A DNA stretch of 64,000 bases from Vulcanisaeta thermophila. Lineage in GTDB: Archaea; Thermoproteota; Thermoprotei; Thermoproteales; Thermocladiaceae. The notes below the pieces were generated by a model. It did no database searches. It was not told where the DNA came from and saw only the letters and a program-made list of their open reading frames with translations. Both the position numbers and the translations under genes were made by a program. Numbering within the stretch: position 1 is the stretch's first letter; each line of letters begins with the position of its first letter. The DNA lies in contig NZ_BCLI01000005.1 in the NCBI RefSeq assembly GCF_001748385.1, positions 124,001-188,000 of the forward strand, given 5' to 3'. Positions 8,689 through 16,647 of this stretch are shown here, piece after piece.

Positions 8689-8964
8689 TTATTCCCTCAT
8701 TATGGGTATGACGAAGGACCTTGCCCTGCGCCTCACGTTGCGGTTCCTCATCACGTTATGCGCAACGTCGAGTGGGTTGTACTTAATGGTTAATCTAACG
8801 TACTCCCCATACTCATCGTCGACACACGCGATTATGTAGAGCCTTGGGTCCTTAATGAGTATTGCCTCGCACTTGCTACTTAAGTCCCCATAATCACCCA
8901 CTAGGTGCTTCCTGATTGCGAGCCAAAGCACCCTCCTCATTTTAAGCTCCTCAATCAGCACCAT
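8689..8964 (-). CDS. Hypothetical small basic protein
   Basis: The 91-residue protein starts MVLIEELKMRRVLWLAIRKH and ends in a strongly basic stretch (NRNVRRRARSFVIPIMRE). The middle reads as alternating beta strands (AILIKDPRLYIIACVDDEYG). I do not recognise the family. A second ATG at 8982 is in frame, but the TATA-like TTTAAAT at 8988-8994 lies about 27 bp before the ATG at 8964 and only about 9 bp before the other. I therefore chose 8964. A perfect 9-bp inverted repeat sits just upstream of this TATA box. Confidence 0.55.
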   Translation of the reverse strand: MVLIEELKMRRVLWLAIRKHLVGDYGDLSSKCEAILIKDPRLYIIACVDDEYGEYVRLTIKYNPLDVAHNVMRNRNVRRRARSFVIPIMRE

Positions 8965-8987
8965 ACAATTATAGATTAACATGGGTG

Positions 8988-9026
8988 TTTAAATTGCTTT
9001 CTATTCCATTTTTAAAAGGAATAGAA
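8988..9026. promoter_or_regulatory. TATA box with flanking 9-bp inverted repeat
   Basis: TTTAAAT at 8988-8994 is a TATA-like element for the minus-strand gene ending at 8689. Immediately upstream of it (in that gene's sense) lies a perfect inverted repeat, TTCTATTCC at 8999-9007 and GGAATAGAA at 9018-9026, with a 10-bp AT-rich spacer that itself contains TTTTTAAAA. The location over or next to the BRE suggests an operator for a dimeric regulator. It is in the shared intergenic region with the gene at 9120, so it could act on both. Confidence 0.45.
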
Positions 9027-9119
9027 TATTAATGTACTAAGGTTAAAAGACTTGCGATACCGCCCACGTTAACCACCCGCTAATTGGTCATTAAAACAAC
9101 CCTTAACTAACTCCGTTAA

Positions 9120-9914
9120 GTGATTACCCACGTGGTTAGGGAATCCCTAAGAACAACCACCAAGGCTCACACGGACACGGGGGCCATTACGTTATTAATC
9201 ATAAACTACGGCGCATCACTACTAACGCTAATACTGATGCATAACCAGATCCAAATACTTAGGGTGGCGCTGGTAACGGCATTATTCGCACTAAACACAA
9301 CGAGTCTAGTCAGGGTACACCTGCAATTAATATCGAGGCCAACGGTTAAATCCGTGGCACTCTTCCTAATCAACACACTACCCTACCTAGCACTACTGGT
9401 GAATCCACAGCCCTGGTTGGTGATACCAGCGGTTTCCCTCGCCGTCTTCCTGACCGAGGCCCTGAGGGGTAGGGGTAGGTCTGTGGTGGCTAATGTGTTC
9501 GGTACGTTGTTGATTGCGTCCACTTACATGCCCTGGTACGTAATGATGGGTGGGCACGCCTCACTGAGGGTTTTAATTGTCTACATTACCTGGGTTTTGT
9601 ACCACCTCTTTGCCTCGCTCTATGTTGAGGGTAAGCTACCATTTAGGAAGTCCGTCAAGCCCTGGTTCTCATCAATAACCTGGTTAACCTCCCTCCCAGC
9701 CCTGGCCTACGGCATTGCAGCCACAACCAGCCTGTTCATGCTCATTATTCTCCTGGAACCCACGGTTAGGGCGTTAATGGCTTTTTGGGAGGGTAAGCTG
9801 GGTATGGATGGGTTTAGAGTTAGGACTAGGAGGTTGGGCTTCACCCTCATGTTCGAATCCATACTCATGATATCACTACTCCTCCTCTACATATCATACC
9901 CCGCGTGGTTATAG
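9120..9914 (+). CDS. Polytopic membrane protein (YwiC-like?)
   Basis: The 264-residue protein is nearly all membrane helices, about eight by eye. An N-terminal region with KAHTDTGAITLLIINYG and a central VSLAVFLTEALRGRGRSVV are the main polar parts. The overall pattern resembles YwiC-like proteins, but the match is by impression only. GTG at 9120 is the only reasonable start near the first helix. A TATA-like CATTAAAAC lies about 26 bp upstream. A perfect 14-bp palindrome (TAGGCAATTGCCTA, 9912-9925) begins on its stop codon and might serve as a terminator or protein-binding site. Confidence 0.5.
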   Translation: MITHVVRESLRTTTKAHTDTGAITLLIINYGASLLTLILMHNQIQILRVALVTALFALNTTSLVRVHLQLISRPTVKSVALFLINTLPYLALLVNPQPWLVIPAVSLAVFLTEALRGRGRSVVANVFGTLLIASTYMPWYVMMGGHASLRVLIVYITWVLYHLFASLYVEGKLPFRKSVKPWFSSITWLTSLPALAYGIAATTSLFMLIILLEPTVRALMAFWEGKLGMDGFRVRTRRLGFTLMFESILMISLLLLYISYPAWL

Positions 9915-9925
9915 GCAATTGCCTA
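9912..9925. repeat. Perfect 14-bp palindrome at the gene end
   Basis: TAGGCAATTGCCTA is identical to its reverse complement and includes the TAG stop of the upstream membrane protein. A second copy of the core, GAGGCAATTA, occurs about 75 bp downstream, close to the promoter of the PEP carboxykinase gene, inside a weak ATTCTA/TAGAAT inverted repeat (9978-9983, 10000-10005). It may be a regulatory site; no direct evidence. Confidence 0.3.
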
Positions 9926-10015
9926 ATTGTGGATGGTTATTTGTTCATTATTACTGGGTGTTATGGATTAACCCATGATTCTAATTATTGAGGCAATTAT
10001 AGAATAGGGAGTAAT

Positions 10016-10024
10016 ATTTATATA
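10016..10024 (+). promoter_or_regulatory. TATA box of the PEP carboxykinase gene
   Basis: ATTTATATA at 10016-10024 is centred about 28 bp before the ATG at 10049. That spacing fits archaeal TATA elements driving leaderless or nearly leaderless transcripts. It is one of the clearest promoters in the window. Confidence 0.6.
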
Positions 10025-10048
10025 CACGTTGCTCATGATTAATAATGT

Positions 10049-11935
10049 ATGAGTGAAAACATAGACGATACCCAAGAATGGCTAAGAAAAATCCTCAGCA
10101 AAACCGCCTATGATAGGTTAATGAGGATTAATAACCGTGAGCTTCATAAGTTCATAGCATGGGCGGTGGATTTATGCAAGCCATCCTCGGTATTCATTAA
10201 CACGGGTAGTGAGGAGGACCTTGATTACATAAGGAGGAAGGCCATTGAGACCGGCGAGGAGATACCGCTGAGGACCCCTGGACACACGGTTCACTTTGAC
10301 AGCCCCTTTGACCAGGCCAGGGCTAGGGAGGACACGGCAATACTACTCCCTGGCGGCGCCAAGCTACCCTTCATTAGGACTAAGGATAGGGATGAGGGGC
10401 TTAGGGAGATGTACAAGCTACTCGATGGGATCATGAGGGGCCGTGAGATGCTCGTGGGCTTCTACTCCCTGGGGCCCAAGGGGTCACCCTTCAGCATACT
10501 GGCGGTTCAAATAACGGACTCCTACTACGTCATGCACAACGAAAACATACTCTACAGGCCAGCCTATGATGAGTTCGTTAAGCAGGGTGAGAGGGCCAGG
10601 TTCCTCAAGTTCATCCACAGCCAGGGCGAGTTGAATGAGATGAAGCAGAGCAAGAATATTAAGTTAAGGAGGATCTACATCGACCTGCAGGGTGAGACCG
10701 TATACAGCGTGAACACACAGTATGGGGGCAACAGCATAGGGCTGAAGAAACTGGCCCTCAGGCTCACCATAAAGAGGGCCATGGAGGAGGGATGGCTCAG
10801 TGAGCATATGTTCATAATAGGCGTCAGGGGCCCAGGCGGTAGGGTCACGTACTTCACTGGCGCATACCCATCGATGAGTGGTAAGACTTCCACGGCAATG
10901 CTGGGCTCATTAATCGGCGATGACCTGGCGTTCCTGAGGAATGTCAATGGTGAGGTTAGGGCTGTGAACCCCGAGGTGGGTGTTTTCGGGATAATCGAGG
11001 GTATAAACCCGGTGGATGACCCATTAATTTACGAGGTACTAACAAAACCGGGTGAGGTCATATTCTCAAACGTGCTGATGACCGATGACGGCGATGTTTA
11101 CTGGAACGGCATGGGAAAGCCCGAGCCTGACCACGGGATTAACTACACGGGGAAGTGGTGGAGGGGGAAGACCGATGAGAAGGGTAACCCAATACCACCA
11201 TCACACCCCAATGCCAGGTTCACAGTGTCACTGAAGGCCTTTAGAAACCTGGACCCAGCCTATGACGACCCCAATGGGGTGCCCATTGGCGGCATGATTT
11301 ACGGAGGTAGGGACCCAGATACCTGGGTACCCGTCTTCGAAGCCTTCAATTGGGAGCATGGTGTTGTGACCATAGCAGCCTCCCTGGAATCCGAGAGGAC
11401 AGCGGCCGTTATTGGGAAGCCTGGTGAGCGTGAGTTCCAGCCCATGGCGATCATAGACTTCCTCTCCGTGGACCTCGGGGTTTACATCAGTAACTACCTA
11501 AAGTTTGGGAGTGGCTTGTCGAGACCCCCGAAGATCTTTGGCGTTAATTACTTCCTGAGGGATGAGCAGGGCAGGTTCCTGAACAGTAAGGAGGATAAGA
11601 GGGTTTGGCTGCAGTGGATGGAGAGGAGGGTCCATAATGAGCTGCCGGCCATTGAGACGCCCATTGGTTACATACCCAGGTATGAGGACTTGAGGGTGTT
11701 GTTCAGGGAGGTCCTCAATAGGGACTATGCCCAGGAGGATTATAGGAGGCAATTCGCAATAAGGACCACGAAGCTCCTAGAGAAGATAGACAGGATATGG
11801 AAGATATACGCAGAGATACCCACAACCCCAAGGAGGTTCTTCGAGGTACTTGAGGAACAAAGGAGGAGGTTGTTAAGGGCTAAGGATGAGTATGGCGATG
11901 TTATACCGCCCGATAAGTTCAGCATGAAGTACTAA
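10049..11935 (+). CDS. pckG: Phosphoenolpyruvate carboxykinase (GTP)
   Basis: The 628-residue enzyme interconverts oxaloacetate + GTP with PEP + CO2 + GDP, the step into gluconeogenesis. The sequence shows the GTP-PEPCK P-loop GAYPSMSGKTSTAM (about residues 271-284), the kinase-2 aspartates in IGDDLAFLRN (about 290), EGINPVDDPLIYEVL, NWRRGK-equivalent KWWRGKTDEKGNPIPPSHPN and a C-terminal FGVNYFLRDEQG. Length matches the GTP-dependent family rather than the shorter ATP-dependent one. It stands alone behind a strong TATA box. Confidence 0.96.
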   Translation: MSENIDDTQEWLRKILSKTAYDRLMRINNRELHKFIAWAVDLCKPSSVFINTGSEEDLDYIRRKAIETGEEIPLRTPGHTVHFDSPFDQARAREDTAILLPGGAKLPFIRTKDRDEGLREMYKLLDGIMRGREMLVGFYSLGPKGSPFSILAVQITDSYYVMHNENILYRPAYDEFVKQGERARFLKFIHSQGELNEMKQSKNIKLRRIYIDLQGETVYSVNTQYGGNSIGLKKLALRLTIKRAMEEGWLSEHMFIIGVRGPGGRVTYFTGAYPSMSGKTSTAMLGSLIGDDLAFLRNVNGEVRAVNPEVGVFGIIEGINPVDDPLIYEVLTKPGEVIFSNVLMTDDGDVYWNGMGKPEPDHGINYTGKWWRGKTDEKGNPIPPSHPNARFTVSLKAFRNLDPAYDDPNGVPIGGMIYGGRDPDTWVPVFEAFNWEHGVVTIAASLESERTAAVIGKPGEREFQPMAIIDFLSVDLGVYISNYLKFGSGLSRPPKIFGVNYFLRDEQGRFLNSKEDKRVWLQWMERRVHNELPAIETPIGYIPRYEDLRVLFREVLNRDYAQEDYRRQFAIRTTKLLEKIDRIWKIYAEIPTTPRRFFEVLEEQRRRLLRAKDEYGDVIPPDKFSMKY

Positions 11936-12021
11936 TCAACACAACAATCCCTAATAAGCAAATGAAGCCTGATAAAACGCTGAGTATATGCGTATTGAGG
12001 ATTAAGTAGGGGATAAAAGGC

Positions 12022-12055
12022 ACTAAGGGGGTTTAGTAACTAAGGGGGGTTAGTA
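12022..12055. repeat. Tandem 17-bp repeats directly before the ATPase start codon
   Basis: ACTAAGGGGGTTTAGTA (12022-12038) is followed without a gap by ACTAAGGGGGGTTAGTA (12039-12055), differing at one base. Each unit is itself an imperfect dyad (ACTAA and TTAGT arms). A TATA-like GATAAAAGG at 12012-12020 lies just upstream, so a transcript would start within the repeats and the ATG at 12058 follows them by 2 bp. They look like a double operator or an RNA-level control site. Confidence 0.5.
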
Positions 12056-12057
12056 CC

Positions 12058-13110
12058 ATGTACTTCGACCCAGAACCCAAGAGGAGAAGGGAAGACTTCT
12101 ATGATTACGATGAGTTACTTCGTGAGTTTCAGGAGTCCGTTAGGAGTTACAAGGTAACCCTGGTTACTGGGCTTAGAAGGTATGGTAAAACATCACTAAT
12201 GCTCACTGGACTTAACGAATTGGGCATTAACTACCTATTCCTTGATTGCAGGTTACTTGGTGATAAACCAACCCTGAGGGGCTTTGTGGAATTGATAATA
12301 AATGAAATGAACAAGGACTCAACACTCAGGAGGATACTGGGTAGGCTCGACTTCCTGGAGGTTGGGGCCCTGGGGTTTAGGCTTAAGGTTAAGTTGAAGG
12401 TTAGGAATGCATTACTTAGCATTATTGAGGGTCTAGAGGGTACCGTGTTGGTGATTGATGAGGCTCAATTGCTCAGGGGCACTAATTATAGGTTTGATGA
12501 GTTGTTGGCTTACATTTACGATCACGTTAATATGAAGGTGGTTATCTCAGGCTCCGAGGTGGGTTTGTTGTATAGGTTCCTTAGGCTTAATGACCCTGAA
12601 TCACCACTCTACGGTAGGTCAATACGTGAGATTAGGATTAAGCCTCTACCTAGGGAGAAATCCATGGAATTCCTGAGGAAGGGGTTTGAGCAGGTTAATG
12701 TGGAGGTTAGTAATGATGTTATTGAGAGGGCTGTTGACGAATTGGATGGGGTAATTGGCTGGTTGACAATGTTTGGGTACGAGTATACAAGGCATGGTAA
12801 AAGCCTTGAGGAGGTAATCCACGAGGCAACACTACTGGCCGCATCCGAGGTGAATAAGGCGCTTGAAATCCATGGTGCAGCTAGGGCCAGGTTTGCAGCT
12901 GTTCTTGAATCCATAGCCATGGGCTCATCAACATGGGGCTCCATTAAGCGTTACGTGAGTGCCAGGCTTGGTCCAATAAATGACACGGCATTGAGTAACG
13001 TGATTAGGAACCTGGTGGATATGGGGTTGGTTAGTAAGGTTGATGATGGCTATGTAATCAATGACCCAATGGTCAGGCGTGCCGTAAGCAATGGGCTAAT
13101 TAAGCCATAA
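12058..13110 (+). CDS. Archaeal ATPase (STAND/AAA-type, PF01637-like)
   Basis: The 350-residue protein has a Walker A variant GLRRYGKTSLMLTGL at about residues 39-53, a Walker B segment GTVLVIDEAQLLRG at about 129-142, and sensor-like VVISGSEVGLLYR. The region from about 280 on is a winged-helix type tail (VKSK-like sequence SNVIRNLVDMGLVSKVDDGY). This layout is that of the archaeal ATPase family expanded in crenarchaea, many of which lie in accessory regions; their role is unknown, with defence or DNA-repair roles proposed for some. The gene is preceded by two tandem 17-bp repeats, which suggests tight regulation. Confidence 0.8.
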   Translation: MYFDPEPKRRREDFYDYDELLREFQESVRSYKVTLVTGLRRYGKTSLMLTGLNELGINYLFLDCRLLGDKPTLRGFVELIINEMNKDSTLRRILGRLDFLEVGALGFRLKVKLKVRNALLSIIEGLEGTVLVIDEAQLLRGTNYRFDELLAYIYDHVNMKVVISGSEVGLLYRFLRLNDPESPLYGRSIREIRIKPLPREKSMEFLRKGFEQVNVEVSNDVIERAVDELDGVIGWLTMFGYEYTRHGKSLEEVIHEATLLAASEVNKALEIHGAARARFAAVLESIAMGSSTWGSIKRYVSARLGPINDTALSNVIRNLVDMGLVSKVDDGYVINDPMVRRAVSNGLIKP

Positions 13111-13125
13111 ACCCACCCAAACCCT

Positions 13126-13165
13126 TCATCCTGGGAGGTATTTAATGATGGGTAATTCAGGATGA
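13126..13165. repeat. 8-bp inverted repeat after the ATPase gene
   Basis: TCATCCTG (13126-13133) and CAGGATGA (13158-13165) are perfectly complementary with a 24-bp spacer, 16 bp after the ATPase stop. It could be a transcript-end hairpin. The rest of the 13111-13251 gap shows nothing else I can name. Confidence 0.25.
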
Positions 13166-13251
13166 CCCCGAATCCCTGGTTCACTACGGTATAACTAATT
13201 CACTGTACAGGTACATGACGGCAACAAAGGATAGAATCAGCATTATGGGTA

Positions 13252-13677
13252 TTACGTAGTTATAGAGGGGTGACACATGATCCTCCTCCTTATTAAGGCC
13301 ATGCCTATTCCGCTGGCTATGTGTAGTATGAAGAAGAAGGCCAATGGGGCTATTAGTATTATGTGCAATTGAAGTGCCAAGCCCCTATTTAGCAACCCGA
13401 AGGTTGCGTAGTAAATAATACTGGCCGTGGTGGGGCCAGCGCCAAAGCCCGTCACCGCCTCAAGTACCGAAAGGGATAGTAAAACCCAGGCGGTCTTCCT
13501 TTGAAAGTTGGGTGAGTAGATGGTCCTGTCAATGCTCATTCCCAGCACTGGGTAGGCCATGAGGGCCAATCCCAGGGCTGTTAATGGTGGGATTTTTAGG
13601 TATAGGGACATTGATGATGCGAAGGCACCAATAAACACTGGGAAATCACTAACTAACCAGCGCCTTGTACTGATCAT
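13252..13677 (-). CDS. Four-helix membrane protein, possible cytochrome b partner of the sulfite-oxidase-like gene
   Basis: The 141-residue protein has four hydrophobic segments and begins 2 bp after the stop of the broken molybdopterin gene, so the two formed an operon. Two histidines 13 residues apart in one stretch (LHIILIAPLAFFFILH) could ligate heme, as in the small b-type cytochromes that accompany periplasmic sulfite-oxidase-family enzymes (MsrP/MsrQ-like logic, inference). The frame itself is intact, but its catalytic partner is interrupted by a stop, so it may be drifting. No family match is certain. Confidence 0.45.
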   Translation of the reverse strand: MISTRRWLVSDFPVFIGAFASSMSLYLKIPPLTALGLALMAYPVLGMSIDRTIYSPNFQRKTAWVLLSLSVLEAVTGFGAGPTTASIIYYATFGLLNRGLALQLHIILIAPLAFFFILHIASGIGMALIRRRIMCHPSITT

Positions 13678-13679
13678 AA

Positions 13680-14018
13680 CTAAACACCGCTGCTTTTCCT
13701 GGCCACGTCCGGGTATCCTCGGGACTCCCAGTAACCCAGGTAGTTCTCGTTTGTCACAGTTAACTTAACAAGCCACTTGGTGTACTTATAACCCCATCAC
13801 CTGGGCACCACAAGCCTCACTGGGTAACCGTGTGCATGGGGCAGTGGATGCCCATCGACCATGTACGCAACCAAGGTGTCGCCCTCCATGGCCTTCCAAA
13901 GTGGTAAATCACTGATGTACCCATCGGCACCGTAGGATACGACCTTAATTGCGCCCTGCCTAACCCCAGCCTCATTGAGTATGTACTTAAGGGGTACCCC
14001 GGTCCACTCAACGGTTGC
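13680..14018 (-). pseudogene. Truncated sulfite-oxidase-family molybdopterin protein with internal stop
   Basis: One minus-strand frame reads TVEWTGVPLKYIL, GAIKVVSYGADGYISDLPLW, then DGHPLPHAHGYPVRLVVP, a TGA stop, and WGYKYTKWLVKLTVTNEN ending at a TAG (13680-13682). These are hallmark segments of the molybdopterin and dimerisation parts of sulfite-oxidase/MsrP-family enzymes (VEWTGVPL, G.PLP..HG.P.RL, KW...). The internal TGA falls where the family has an ordinary residue. The N-terminal half, with the cofactor cysteine, is missing: homology ends near 14018, where an unrelated plus-strand gene begins. It is therefore a truncated pseudogene. Confidence 0.8.
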
Positions 14019-14021
14019 TTA

Positions 14022-14821
14022 ATGGTGGTTCTCGGCGAGGCCGTTATGAATGCGGTGTACCTGGAGGTCCTCTTTGGATCCATTAAAGACCTACTCCTCA
14101 TAGTACCCCCAGGTCCAGTTTGGTTATTGGTACATTAATAATCCGCTGGCGAATGCCCTGGGCGTACTCAGTGAGGGCATTAATTCAATAATGTTCATAC
14201 TCATGGCACTACTCACAGTAATACCCATTAGGGACAGAGTGAGTAAGCACCTACTACTGGCCACATTCATGGCATTACTCCTAAACCCTGGGGGATTGGG
14301 TTGACCTACCCACACTACCCATTGTATCACTACTCGTAACACCATACATCGGAGCAGGCGCATCCGTGGCCTACTTCATAGTCTATGCCAAGGAGGCCAC
14401 TGTCTACATAAACTATGCGGCATCCATAATCATAATGCTCACACTAATCCCAAGACCACTCAACAACACCAAACTCCAGGACTACCTAGCATTGATCGCC
14501 ATACTCACAGGGGCCCTAGGCGACCTAACCTACTTTACCCTGCTCTTTATGATACTAAGGTCAATATTCATAGTGGCACTATTAACGGTAATACTGGCAT
14601 CCGCAATCACAGGGACACTCAACAGGGAGGTAAAGCCAGGGCGGCCCGGTCAATGGCTCGCCCCAGTGATTTATACGGTGACGTCCCTGGTATACACCAT
14701 GGCATCCCTCGAGGTATTGAGGCCAGCATCACCCGTGGCGCCAATCCTCATTGAGGCCTTGGTATCGCCATTATTCTACGTACCAATGATTGCGGTGATT
14801 GTGAGGCTATACCTCACCTAA
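14022..14821 (+). pseudogene. Polytopic membrane protein broken by two homopolymer frameshifts
   Basis: Three consecutive frames join into one hydrophobic protein. MVVLGEAVMNAVYLEVLFGS runs to a C5 run at about 14105-14109, where dropping one C restores QFGYWYINNPLANALGV. That frame ends at a G4 run near 14289, where dropping one G gives LNPGDWVDLPTLPIVSLLV and continues into the long last piece (14366-14821). The result has about eight membrane helices, and I do not recognise the family. Both breaks are single-base additions in homopolymers, so sequencing error is possible, but the neighbouring gene is also broken, which favours genuine decay. The ATG at 14022 is tentative, and the 5' end may be truncated too. 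Confidence 0.6.
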
Positions 14822-14961
14822 TCATGGGATTGATTGCGACATTAATTTGTATATTAATTAATAATTTTGGTTATTTGATGTGAAGAAAGTACTTGTTATT
14901 TTAACTGATTAGTAGACGTTAATTAATAAATTGAAAAACGGGATCGAACTTCCGAAATAAT

Positions 14962-15549
14962 ATGGATCTAGGGGATGTGGTGGATAAGGTATTTAGGGAG
15001 ATGCCCCCAGAATCCAGGTTCACGGATGCAGATGCCGAGGTTATTAAGAAGTACTCGAGGGAGTTACTGAGCATAGGCGATAAAATAGTGAAGGTATTTT
15101 ACGACACACTCTTTGCCCACGAACCCACAGCCTCAGTATTCAAGCCCGGTGAAAGGCCCGCGAGGGAGAAGACCCTGGCCGATTGGTGGATTAGGACGAT
15201 TAATGGACCCTTTGATAGGAGTTATTGGGAGTGGCAGGCTTACGTTGGTGTCATACACTTTAGGAGGGATGTGACTAACTCGATGATGATTGCCATGTGG
15301 GCCGTGATACTCAACCTAGTGCAGTATGAACTAAGCAAGGTACTGTCCAAGGAGGAACTTGCAATGCTCATGTCATCACTGCACAAACTGGCCGCAACAT
15401 GTGTCTCCTTAACCGTAGAGGGCTACGTAGAAAGCTACACAACGGCTATTAAGGAGGCAATTGGCGCGGATGATGATCTAATGAGGAATGTGATTGCCCT
15501 GATGAAGGACAAGGTACTTGGGAGTGTTAGTAGGCCCGTGACGTTGTGA
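14962..15549 (+). CDS. Protoglobin
   Basis: The 195-residue protein matches the single-domain protoglobin family (about 195 residues in Aeropyrum). It has the extended N-terminal helix, ADAEVIKKYSRELLSIGD, then FYDTLFAHEPTASVF, and WEWQAYVGVIHFRRDVTN with the likely proximal heme histidine at residue 99. The TCVSLTVEGYVESYTTAI helix follows. Protoglobins bind O2, CO and NO and may sense gas or detoxify reactive species. It stands immediately upstream of the copper-protein cluster, but the 98-bp gap holds a promoter, so it is probably its own unit. Confidence 0.88.
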   Translation: MDLGDVVDKVFREMPPESRFTDADAEVIKKYSRELLSIGDKIVKVFYDTLFAHEPTASVFKPGERPAREKTLADWWIRTINGPFDRSYWEWQAYVGVIHFRRDVTNSMMIAMWAVILNLVQYELSKVLSKEELAMLMSSLHKLAATCVSLTVEGYVESYTTAIKEAIGADDDLMRNVIALMKDKVLGSVSRPVTL

Positions 15550-15558
15550 GTTACGGTT

Positions 15559-15625
15559 GGTGTAACGGTTATTTTAACTGGTTCCATTAAAATCCACGGA
15601 CCGGTTACACCGAGGGTTTTTAACC
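15559..15625. promoter_or_regulatory. Promoter region of the cupredoxin gene with inverted half-sites
   Basis: GGTGTAAC at 15559-15566 and its exact complement GTTACACC at 15604-15611 face each other across 37 bp. Next to the second copy is a TATA-like GTTTTTAACC (about 15616-15625), about 26 bp before the GTG at 15648. A half-site touching the BRE/TATA is a normal place for an archaeal regulator. The membrane-bound winged-helix protein at 16825-17334 is the obvious candidate to bind (inference). Confidence 0.45.
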
Positions 15626-15647
15626 AGGTAACCACATACCCTGCACG

Positions 15648-16463
15648 GTGAGTGTGATGAGGAGGACCTGGTTAATAATCGGGATAGTAATAGCGGTGGT
15701 CGCAGCCTCGCTAGTTGCGCTTGCAATTACTTCCTATTATTATTACTACTATTATGGTTATTACCGCGGACCTGGCTACTACGCACCGGGTCCTTGGGGT
15801 TTCATGAGTTGGATGTGGAGCTGGATGTGGGGTTATAGAGGTGGTTATTACGGTCCTGGCACCACGGTTTCCCCAACCACTGCGCCCACTGGCTATGGCT
15901 ATTATTACTATGGTTACTCCACATTCACAATACCGATTAGTGAGGCTATGAACCTGTCCATGAACATACCCAGTTACGCGCATGTGATTAGGGGTAATGA
16001 TACCATCGTGTTCACGAGCAATGACATAACCCTGGTGGTGCTTGCAATGATGGGTGACGATGCGGTTAAGATGACGGGCATGTCACCACCGCCTTACGCC
16101 CATGGTGATGTCTTCGTGATTTACGGGCTAATAAACCCAACACTCGTGATACCACCTGGCTCTGTGGTTCATGTGATATTCATAAACCTGGATGATGACA
16201 TGTACCACAACTTCGTAATAACCACGGTACCACCACCATACCCATACAATGTAATGCCCTACGTGGGGATGTATGGAGGGTACATGGGGCCTGGCATGAT
16301 GTCAATGATGAGTTGGTTACCACCAGCCAATTACAACGCTGGTTACGCATATGGTTATGAGTACACCGTGGTACTTAACGGGCCGGGCACGTACTGGTAC
16401 CTCTGCACCTACCCTGGACATGCTGAGGAGGGTATGTACGGCGAGGTGATTGTGGGATCGTGA
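15648..16463 (+). CDS. Sulfocyanin-like blue copper protein (membrane-anchored cupredoxin)
   Basis: The 271-residue protein has an N-terminal membrane anchor (residues about 8-28), then a tyrosine-, glycine- and tryptophan-rich linker to about residue 92, then a cupredoxin domain. The type 1 copper ligands are visible: His187 in MYHNFVITTV and Cys253, His258 and Met263 in LCTYPGHAEEGMYG, the C-x4-H-x4-M spacing of sulfocyanin and rusticyanin. It should carry electrons on the outer membrane face, between a quinol oxidase-type or metal-oxidising system and a terminal oxidase (family knowledge); no oxidase gene lies in this window. A long insert (PYPYNVMPYVGMYGGYMGPG and following) near the copper loop is unusual. 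GTG 15648 fits the TATA spacing; ATG 15657 is the alternative. Confidence 0.88.
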   Translation: MSVMRRTWLIIGIVIAVVAASLVALAITSYYYYYYYGYYRGPGYYAPGPWGFMSWMWSWMWGYRGGYYGPGTTVSPTTAPTGYGYYYYGYSTFTIPISEAMNLSMNIPSYAHVIRGNDTIVFTSNDITLVVLAMMGDDAVKMTGMSPPPYAHGDVFVIYGLINPTLVIPPGSVVHVIFINLDDDMYHNFVITTVPPPYPYNVMPYVGMYGGYMGPGMMSMMSWLPPANYNAGYAYGYEYTVVLNGPGTYWYLCTYPGHAEEGMYGEVIVGS

Positions 16464-16467
16464 GGTG

Positions 16468-16647
16468 ATGGGTATGTGCATGGGCCACATATTCATGAGC
16501 CACGACCACACGGGGCATGGTGATGATAAGGAAAAGGAGGAACTTAGGCGTGAGGTTGAAATGCTCAAATTAAGGGTTGAGAAGTTGGAGGCTGAGGTTG
16601 AGTTGCTAAGGAGCCTAGTCAATAGGGGTGGTTCCCATGATCACTGA
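16468..16647 (+). CDS. Small His/Met-rich coiled-coil protein
   Basis: ATG 16468 follows GAGGTG and the cupredoxin stop by 4 bp. The 59-residue product starts MGMCMGHIFMSHDHTGHG, nine potential metal ligands (Met, Cys, His), and continues as one charged heptad coil (EKEELRREVEMLKLRVEKLE and on). It ends GGSHDH, again with histidines. No membrane segment is present, so it should be cytoplasmic. It may be a small copper- or zinc-binding chaperone or an assembly peptide for the cupredoxin system (inference). I know no named family. Confidence 0.6.
   Translation: MGMCMGHIFMSHDHTGHGDDKEKEELRREVEMLKLRVEKLEAEVELLRSLVNRGGSHDH

Noticed and set aside
13135-13200. Possible C/D-box RNA near the ATPase end (ATGATGG ... 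CTGG)
   Set aside because: The D-box candidate is CTGG and guide lengths do not fit. The 8-bp inverted repeat explains the symmetry better.
13741-13805. In-frame TGA in the sulfite-oxidase-like frame as a possible selenocysteine codon
   Set aside because: The family has no known selenocysteine at this place, crenarchaea of this group are not known to decode UGA as selenocysteine, and the gene is truncated at its other end. A stop in a pseudogene is simpler.
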